From NCBI GenBank assembly GCA_946482115.1, contig CAMLQP010000176.1, positions 1-6,303 on the forward strand: DNA of 6,303 nucleotides, in the 5' to 3' direction. Every line of letters begins with the position of its first letter. Position 1 is the first letter of the stretch. The translations under genes and the position numbers were made by a program. The notes below the pieces were generated by a model. The model was not told where the DNA came from, ran no database searches, and saw only the letters and a program-made list of their open reading frames with translations. The stretch comes from an uncultured Comamonadaceae bacterium. Lineage in GTDB: Bacteria > Pseudomonadota > Gammaproteobacteria > Burkholderiales > Burkholderiaceae. Below are positions 4,910-6,303 of this stretch, piece after piece.

Positions 4910-6303
4910 ATGAACGGTCAAATGATGAGCCAGCCCCTGCTGATCTCGGCGCTGCTGCGCCACGCCGAGCGGCACCACGGCAGCCAGGAAGTGGTGTCGC
5001 GCCGCGTCGAAGGCGACATCCACCGCACCACCTACCGGCAACTCGCCGCACGCTCGCGCCGGCTGGCCAAGGCGCTGACGGCGCTGGGCGTGACCTTCGG
5101 CACCCGCGTGGGCACCATCGCCTGGAACGGCTACCGTCACCTGGAGCTGTACTACGCCGTCAGCGGCTCGGGCGCGGTGCTGCACACGCTCAACCCGCGC
5201 CTGCACCCCGACCAGCTGGCCTGGATCGCCGACCACGCCGAAGACCAGGTGCTGTGCTTCGACAAGACCTTCCTGCCGCTGGTGGAGGCCGTGGCCGCGC
5301 GCCTCAAAACTGTCAAACACTTTGTACTGATGGCCGACAAGGCCCACATGCCGGCCGAGCACAAGGTGCCGGGCCTGATCTGCTACGAAGACCTGGTCGA
5401 GAGCCAGGACGACCGCTTCGATTGGCCCGAGTTCGACGAGAACACCGCCTCCAGCCTGTGTTACACCAGCGGCACCACCGGCAACCCCAAGGGCGTGCTC
5501 TACAGCCACCGCTCCACCGTGCTGCACACCTTCGCCTCGGGCCTGCCCGACGCGCTCAACCTGTCGGCGCGCGACGTCATCCTGCCGGTGGTGCCCATGT
5601 TCCACGTCAACGCCTGGGGCCTGCCGTACTCGGCCTGCATGGTGGGCGCCAAGCTGGTCTTCCCCGGCCCGGGCCTGGACGGCAAGAGCCTGCACGAGCT
5701 GTTCGAGAGCGAGGGCGTGACGCTGTCGGCCGGCGTGCCCACGGTGTGGCAGGGTCTGCTGGCCCACGTTCAGGGCAACGGTCTGAAGTTCAGCACCATG
5801 AAACGCACCATCATCGGCGGCTCGGCCTGCCCGCCGGCCATGATGGACACCTTCGAGGACACCTACGGCGTGCAAGTCATCCACGCCTGGGGCATGACGG
5901 AGCTGAGCCCGGTGGGCACGGTCTGCGTGCTCAAGGGCCACCAGCAGGCGCTGCCGGTGGCGCAGCGCCGCGCCATCCAGGCCAAGCAGGGCCGGGCGGT
6001 GTTCGGCATCGACATGAAGATCATCGGCGAGGACGGGGCGGAGCTGCCCTGGGACGGCAAGACCAGCGGCGAACTGCTGGTGCGCGGCCCCTGGGTGGTG
6101 GACAACTACCTCAAGGGCGAGGGGACGCCGCTGGTGAGCGACGGGGCAGGGCGGGGCTGGTTCCCCACCGGCGACGTCGCCACCATCGACGCCGACGGCT
6201 TCATGAACATCACCGACCGCAGCAAGGACGTGATCAAGTCCGGCGGCGAGTGGATCGGCTCCATCGACCTGGAGAACATCGCCATGGCCCACCCGGCGGT
6301 GGC
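4910..6303 (+). CDS. Medium/long-chain fatty acyl-CoA synthetase (AMP-forming, AlkK-like), C-terminus cut by window edge
   Basis: 464 codons are present in one open frame; AlkK-type enzymes are about 540-550 residues, so about 80 C-terminal residues are missing, including the catalytic lysine of the last ANL motif. The family forms acyl-adenylate from a carboxylic acid and ATP, then acyl-CoA. Motifs in order: the P-loop [12 protein letters not shown] (185-196); [13 protein letters not shown], typical of the AlkK branch; [16 protein letters not shown] (325-331); the ribose-binding TGD (420-422) in [12 protein letters not shown]; and [14 protein letters not shown] (435-448) at the hinge to the C-terminal domain. 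The ATG at 4910 has GAAAGG (4898-4903) at a six-base spacing; ATGs at 4922 and 4925 are weaker alternatives. It lies beyond the Bug terminator under an operator shared with the oxidoreductase operon, suggesting it activates an acid of the same pathway. Chain-length or aromatic-acid specificity cannot be decided here. Confidence 0.93.
   Translation, partial: MNGQMMSQPLLISALLRHAERHHGSQEVVSRRVEGDIHRTTYRQLAARSRRLAKALTALGVTFGTRVGTIAWNGYRHLELYYAVSGSGAVLHTLNPRLHPDQLAWIADHAEDQVLCFDKTFLPLVEAVAARLKTVKHFVLMADKAHMPAEHKVPGLICYEDLVESQDDRFDWPEFDENTASSLCYTSGTTGNPKGVLYSHRSTVLHTFASGLPDALNLSARDVILPVVPMFHVNAWGLPYSACMVGAKLVFPGPGLDGKSLHELFESEGVTLSAGVPTVWQGLLAHVQGNGLKFSTMKRTIIGGSACPPAMMDTFEDTYGVQVIHAWGMTELSPVGTVCVLKGHQQALPVAQRRAIQAKQGRAVFGIDMKIIGEDGAELPWDGKTSGELLVRGPWVVDNYLKGEGTPLVSDGAGRGWFPTGDVATIDADGFMNITDRSKDVIKSGGEWIGSIDLENIAMAHPAV

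Noticed and set aside
4904..6292. Long 462-codon open frame on the minus strand
   Set aside because: It is antisense to the acyl-CoA synthetase, whose ANL motifs are all in one plus-strand frame. The product is low-complexity (His, Val, Gly, Ala, Gln rich), as expected from the complement of GC-rich codons.

Overview
The window is GC-rich, densely coded chromosomal DNA that looks like a betaproteobacterium of the order Burkholderiales (Comamonadaceae-like). That assignment is an inference from the GC-rich third codon positions, a stand-alone Bug/TctC-type periplasmic binding protein (a family greatly expanded in this order), and the mix of catabolic families. No RNA gene, insertion sequence, CRISPR array or phage gene was seen.

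Layout. On the minus strand, reading from about 2505 down to 1, a zeta-crystallin-type quinone oxidoreductase, a TauD/TfdA-type Fe(II)/2-oxoglutarate dioxygenase and a beta-keto acid cleavage enzyme (BKACE, DUF849; cut by the window edge) are closely spaced (40 and 28 bp gaps), each with its own Shine-Dalgarno sequence, and look like one operon. Upstream on the same strand is an AraC-family regulator (2606-3643). Divergent from it on the plus strand is a Bug/TctC solute-binding protein (3764-4735), closed by a clear intrinsic terminator. A medium/long-chain acyl-CoA synthetase (AlkK-like) follows at 4910 and runs off the right edge.

Regulation is the most interesting layer. A tandem direct repeat with a 21-bp period (core TGGCAYGAAATG, read in the direction of transcription) lies upstream of the quinone oxidoreductase operon. 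A second site with the same core, orientation and 21-bp period lies upstream of the acyl-CoA synthetase. In both, a -10-like hexamer starts exactly 38 bp after the start of the promoter-proximal repeat. This is the architecture expected of AraC-family activation, and it suggests that the local regulator co-controls the operon and the ligase. A different 21-bp-period repeat (TGTCCCAAWTT) sits in the divergent araC/Bug intergenic region and could be an autoregulatory or second-regulator site.

Working model (inference): the Bug protein captures a carboxylated or otherwise anionic compound. The dioxygenase and the oxidoreductase modify it, BKACE cleaves a beta-keto acid intermediate with acetyl-CoA to acetoacetate plus an acyl-CoA, and the acyl-CoA synthetase activates an acid in the pathway. 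The substrate cannot be read from the sequence, and I do not recognise this combination as a named pathway.
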